Notes under the pieces: generated by a model
Databases searched by the model: none
What the model was told of the DNA's origin: nothing
What the model saw: only the letters and a program-made list of their open reading frames with translations
Shown here: positions 6,998-9,510 of the stretch, in pieces
Layout of the letters: the number at the start of each line of letters is the position of its first letter
Numbering within the stretch: position 1 is the stretch's first letter
Source: Desulfatitalea sp.
GTDB lineage: Bacteria; Desulfobacterota; Desulfobacteria; Desulfobacterales; Desulfosarcinaceae
Direction: 5' to 3'
DNA length: 9,510 nt
Assembly: GCA_013041835.1 (NCBI GenBank)
Contig: JABDRH010000233.1
Coordinates: 1 to 9,510 of the forward strand
Position numbers and translations under genes: made by a program

Positions 6998-8455
6998 ATG
7001 TCTACTTACGATGTCGCTGTGGTTGGCGGTGGTCTTGGCGGCCTGTCTGCAGGCGCCTTACTGGCAAAGGCCGGCAAAAAGGTTTTGGTTCTGGAAAAGG
7101 GTACGGAGGTGGGCGGTTTTGCGCGATCTTTCACACCCGCTCCGGGTTATACCATCGATTATGGCGCGCACGGATTGTTTCTCGGTCACAAAAATGCCAT
7201 TGCTGATGTTTATGGCAGGATTGGAAAGAAAATGCCACCGTTGAGATCAGACTCTCCCTCAGACGTGCACGGGGAGAATCCATTTTCTCAATCTTGGACT
7301 TTCCATGATGGCGAGTTCAAAAGCCTGGCAAGCCTGCTTAAGCCTGAAGAAATGAAAAAAGTATTCGGCATGATCGCCAAAGTACCCAAGGAGGAGATAT
7401 CTCAACTGTGCAATGTCCGGCTGGAAGATTACATTGCCGGGCTGACCACAGACTCCGGGGTGCGCCACTTCTTCAAGATTATTGGCGGAGGATTCGGCTT
7501 GATAGCGCGAGGAGCGGAATGTTCTGCGGGCTACATCATTGGTTGGGTGCAAGGAACCCTGAAGATTACTGGGAAGCCGATCGCAATTGACGGTGTTACG
7601 GGGGGGGGGATAAAAATTCTGCTGATGCCATTGGTGGAAACCATCAAAGAGAACGGCGGCGAAATAAGGACCGAAACCTTGGTTTCGGAGATCATTGTAG
7701 AAGATGGAAAAGTAAAGGGCGTAGAGATAGACAAAGGTCCCAGAGTAGAAATGGGCTATGTCTCCATGGGTGTGGAGAAAATTGAGTGTCCGTCAGTGGT
7801 GTGCGCCGTTCCAGTCTGGGACTTGTTCCGGGTGATCAGGGAAAGCGTATTGCCTTACTGGTACGTGGCGTGGGTGAAAAACGCTTGCCGAAATCTGACG
7901 CAAGTCTATACGATCAATGCGGGTTTAAAGGAACCGCTGTGGGAGCCCGCGGTTCGAGGCTATTCTTTGCTTACTTTACCAAGACTTGCATCCACACATG
8001 GAACCTGTTTTATTGGACACCCTCCCGGCATGTCTCCCAATGGGGAGTATCTGTTTTCAGCCATGATTCAGGATGACGAATTGGATTCTCCCTATTTTAC
8101 GGAAATCGACAAGGCTGAAAACAGAAGGCGCGTTATTGATGTATTTGACAAAATGGAGGCGGATATCGCGGACCTCTGGCCAAAGTACAAGGACCCCTTT
8201 AATACCCGTTGGGCCAAGCGCACAGCTAGTGTTTTAGGTATATCGGAACAGCCCGGATACGCGCACCCCCAGCGCCTGATCGATGTTCAGCCGCCTTGCG
8301 TTAAAGGACTATACCTGGTGGGTGAACAGTTGCGGTCGGTAGAGGGTCAGGACTCACTGATAGGCGCCGTCGCCACGACAGCGCTGAAAGCCGCGGACCT
8401 GATTATGCAGGAGGGGGCATGGCGACAGGTTCCCAATTGCCAGGTCAGCTTGTAA
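6998..8455 (+). CDS. FAD-dependent oxidoreductase, phytoene dehydrogenase/CrtI-like (paralogue 2)
   Basis: This 485-residue flavoprotein is clearly the tandem duplicate of the gene before it, with well over half of the residues identical by eye along the full length. The FAD motif GGGLGG (10-15), Glu33 and the C-terminal LYLVGEQL segment are conserved. The ribosome site AAGGAG (6985-6990) and the sequence up to the start codon are also shared, so the duplication took the ribosome site with it. Differences cluster at about residues 70-95, where this copy has a longer loop, and at about 160-210 (GGGFGLIARG versus GGLWAVIARG), suggesting altered substrate or partner binding. It ends in an extra tail of about 15 residues (GAWRQVPNCQVSL) absent from the first copy. 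A run of ten G (7600-7609) encodes Thr-Gly-Gly-Gly in frame. A 101-bp gap from the first copy holds no strong terminator, so cotranscription is likely. Substrate unknown. Confidence 0.88.
   Translation: MSTYDVAVVGGGLGGLSAGALLAKAGKKVLVLEKGTEVGGFARSFTPAPGYTIDYGAHGLFLGHKNAIADVYGRIGKKMPPLRSDSPSDVHGENPFSQSWTFHDGEFKSLASLLKPEEMKKVFGMIAKVPKEEISQLCNVRLEDYIAGLTTDSGVRHFFKIIGGGFGLIARGAECSAGYIIGWVQGTLKITGKPIAIDGVTGGGIKILLMPLVETIKENGGEIRTETLVSEIIVEDGKVKGVEIDKGPRVEMGYVSMGVEKIECPSVVCAVPVWDLFRVIRESVLPYWYVAWVKNACRNLTQVYTINAGLKEPLWEPAVRGYSLLTLPRLASTHGTCFIGHPPGMSPNGEYLFSAMIQDDELDSPYFTEIDKAENRRRVIDVFDKMEADIADLWPKYKDPFNTRWAKRTASVLGISEQPGYAHPQRLIDVQPPCVKGLYLVGEQLRSVEGQDSLIGAVATTALKAADLIMQEGAWRQVPNCQVSL
7600..7609 (+). 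repeat. Homopolymer run of ten G inside paralogue 2
   Basis: Ten consecutive G lie within codons 201-204 (ACG GGG GGG GGG). The frame is kept, since the sequence on both sides aligns with paralogue 1, which uses GGC GGA in the same place and has one codon fewer. Such tracts are prone to slippage in replication and to miscounting in sequencing. Confidence 0.9.
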
Positions 8456-8473
8456 AGCACTTCGGCGCTTCGC

Positions 8474-8575
8474 GGATTAGTGTGAGAACAAAATCTGTAC
8501 TTTTAATTTTTGCTGTAAAAATAATGGTGAAATAATATCCGCATCATTGAGTCCGGGGAAAATTCACGCTAATCC
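8474..8575. repeat. Imperfect inverted repeat with 78-bp spacer
   Basis: GGATTAGTGTGA (8474-8485) matches the reverse complement of TCACGCTAATCC (8564-8575) at 11 of 12 positions. The interior is AT-rich with no ORF and no further pairing extends the arms. It could be a pair of binding sites, a long-loop RNA structure, or the ends of a small degenerate element; no target-site duplication was recognised. Confidence 0.4.
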
Positions 8576-8608
8576 CAGCTGAACCAGCACTTCAAGGGCG
8601 GAGGCAAA

Positions 8609-8638
8609 ATGACAAAAAAAAGTAATGTGCATCAGTGA
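8609..8638 (+). CDS. Possible 9-codon leader ORF (low confidence)
   Basis: ATG at 8609 follows GGAGG (8600-8604) with a short 4-nt gap and reads MTKKSNVHQ before TGA at 8636-8638. The ribosome site and Lys-rich start resemble the beginning of the outer-membrane gene (GGAGGCAA, then MVTKKVHIG), so it may be a relic of a local duplication or simply chance. There is no evidence that it is translated. Confidence 0.15.
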   Translation: MTKKSNVHQ

Positions 8639-8644
8639 ACTGTT

Positions 8645-8656
8645 GCAAGCCCTTGC
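8645..8656. promoter_or_regulatory. Small palindrome upstream of the outer-membrane protein gene
   Basis: GCAAG (8645-8649) and CTTGC (8652-8656) are perfect inverted halves around CC, roughly 150 bp upstream of the next start codon. It could be an operator half-site pair. At this length chance occurrence is quite possible. Confidence 0.2.
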
Positions 8657-8804
8657 TAACGCTGCAGATGGAAGCCTCCGTTTCGCCCGTAGTATGAAAA
8701 TCATAGAAAAAATGACTTCTAGCGGTTTTGCTCGATAGGTATTTGATTATAGTTATGGATTCCTTGGAAAATGAATTCTGTGATTAAAGAAAGGAGGCAA
8801 GTTT

Positions 8805-9510
8805 ATGGTAACAAAAAAAGTTCATATTGGATTTTTCTTTCTTGTGGCGGTAAGTATTATTACTATTTCACCATGTCCTTTGGGGGCATCCGAGGTTTCC
8901 CTCTTTGACAAGCCTCTCAGATATTTCGGGGTTTTGTCGCAAACTTTTGCGTATGGGTGGAATGATGACTATGATACATACAAAGGCTTCAATCAGGCAA
9001 CAACGACCGCATTTCTTGAGGGCGATTATTCGCCGATTGACAATTTTAGTCTCTACAGCATGCTTTCACTGACAGGTGATTTGGCTTACGCAATCAACAA
9101 CGACAGCGAAAAGTGGAACAACCGGCAGTTCGACAAGGCCGGAGAAGATTTGGCTTTTGACGACGAATACTGGCGGATTCTGAAAGAACTTCATGGGACA
9201 TGGAACATAAACACAGCTTTGATCCGTGTCGGCAAGCAGATTGTATCGTGGGGGGAGTTGACCGGAGTCCGGCTGTTGGATCAGATAAATCCGTCCGATT
9301 CTACCAGGGGCATCTCTGATATCGAGTTTGAGACATCAATCGTCCCGACCTGGCTTGTGAGGACGGATTTCAGGCTTCCTGTCAACTCGGCATTGGTTTC
9401 AGATGCCACTTTGCAGTTCGTCTATGACCCGAATGTTGACAATGACATTTATTCCCGTTCTTTTCTACCTGGGAATGATGTGATGGGAGTATGGGCGCCT
9501 TACATTGAGG
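8805..9510 (+). CDS. DUF1302-like outer-membrane protein, 5' part (runs off the window)
   Basis: The frame is open from ATG 8805 to the window end, giving 235 residues of an incomplete protein. GAAAGGAGG (8789-8797) sits seven bases before the start. Residues 1-28 form a classic signal peptide: Lys4-Lys5, a hydrophobic core (about 8-21), and a probable cleavage near Leu-Gly-Ala-Ser (26-29). The mature part shows alternating beta-strand-like stretches rich in aromatic residues, and the segments RVGKQIVSWGE (141-151) and LLDQINPSD (158-166) resemble the GRQ-V-WGE and LD-NP-D signatures of DUF1302 proteins. These are Gram-negative outer-membrane barrels often encoded beside steroid, terpenoid or hydrocarbon catabolism genes, with a suspected role in uptake of hydrophobic compounds. 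It lies 349 bp after the FAD genes on the same strand, so it may be transcribed separately. Family assignment is by motif memory, not by search. Confidence 0.75.
   Translation, partial: MVTKKVHIGFFFLVAVSIITISPCPLGASEVSLFDKPLRYFGVLSQTFAYGWNDDYDTYKGFNQATTTAFLEGDYSPIDNFSLYSMLSLTGDLAYAINNDSEKWNNRQFDKAGEDLAFDDEYWRILKELHGTWNINTALIRVGKQIVSWGELTGVRLLDQINPSDSTRGISDIEFETSIVPTWLVRTDFRLPVNSALVSDATLQFVYDPNVDNDIYSRSFLPGNDVMGVWAPYIE

Larger units (their letters stand above)
8456..8804. other. Intergenic region before the outer-membrane protein gene
   Basis: This 349-bp stretch has no substantial ORF on either strand. I see no strong GC-rich terminator with a T-run after the FAD gene. It holds an imperfect inverted repeat (8474-8485 / 8564-8575), a small palindrome (8645-8656), and a 9-codon ORF with a good Shine-Dalgarno (8609-8638). 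AT-rich sequence at 8740-8760 could hold a -10 element, but no well-spaced -35/-10 pair stands out. The gap suggests the outer-membrane gene has its own promoter. Confidence 0.5.

Noticed and set aside
5484..8455. Carotenoid biosynthesis cluster
   Set aside because: Although both flavoenzymes are phytoene-dehydrogenase-like, no phytoene synthase, cyclase or prenyl transferase gene is present, and they sit in an operon with a glycyl radical enzyme.
8641..8660. Possible sigma-54 promoter before the outer-membrane gene (TTGCAAGCCCTTGC)
   Set aside because: The -24 GG is missing and the spacing is one base short; the palindrome is a better description.

Overview
The window reads as an accessory catabolic locus of an anaerobic Gram-negative bacterium, most likely a sulfate-reducing or related member of the Desulfobacterota (former Deltaproteobacteria). 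The grounds are an oxygen-sensitive glycyl radical enzyme with its radical-SAM activase, an FhlA-like sigma-54 activator, a sigma-54-type promoter, and an outer-membrane protein of the DUF1302 type. The taxon is inferred from gene content only; there is no rRNA or marker gene here.

Layout: (1) 80-1645, minus strand: a sigma-54-dependent enhancer-binding regulator (GAF-like sensor, AAA+ domain, Fis-type HTH), followed by a probable terminator at 6-41. (2) 1646-2088: the divergent control region. It holds a 17-bp inverted-repeat pair (1708-1724 / 1735-1751), two further direct copies of the same motif (1759-1775, 1803-1819), a good -24/-12 promoter (1827-1842), and a long leader ending in a hairpin (2026-2046). 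(3) 2089-8455, plus strand: a probable operon of four genes. These are an 808-residue glycyl radical enzyme, its activase with two ferredoxin-type clusters, and two tandem paralogous FAD-dependent oxidoreductases of the phytoene-dehydrogenase/CrtI type. (4) 8456-8804: a 349-bp gap with an imperfect inverted repeat, a small palindrome and a possible 9-codon ORF. (5) 8805 to the window end: the 5' part of a DUF1302-like outer-membrane protein with a signal peptide.

Working model (inference): the regulator senses a substrate-related signal, binds the repeated motif and drives the operon from the sigma-54 promoter. The outer-membrane protein may admit a hydrophobic compound. The glycyl radical enzyme, activated by its partner, attacks or makes an unactivated C-H or C-C bond, and the two FAD enzymes desaturate, saturate or isomerise the substrate or product.

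The glycyl radical enzyme has the canonical Gly-radical loop (Gly783) and active-site Cys450. It carries Cys-Val-Met-Pro where the dehydratase, lyase and decarboxylase families carry Cys-Val-Glu-Pro. No small subunits, microcompartment genes or CoA-ligation genes are visible. I could not assign it to a characterised glycyl radical enzyme family, and this is the most promising candidate for an undescribed system in the window.
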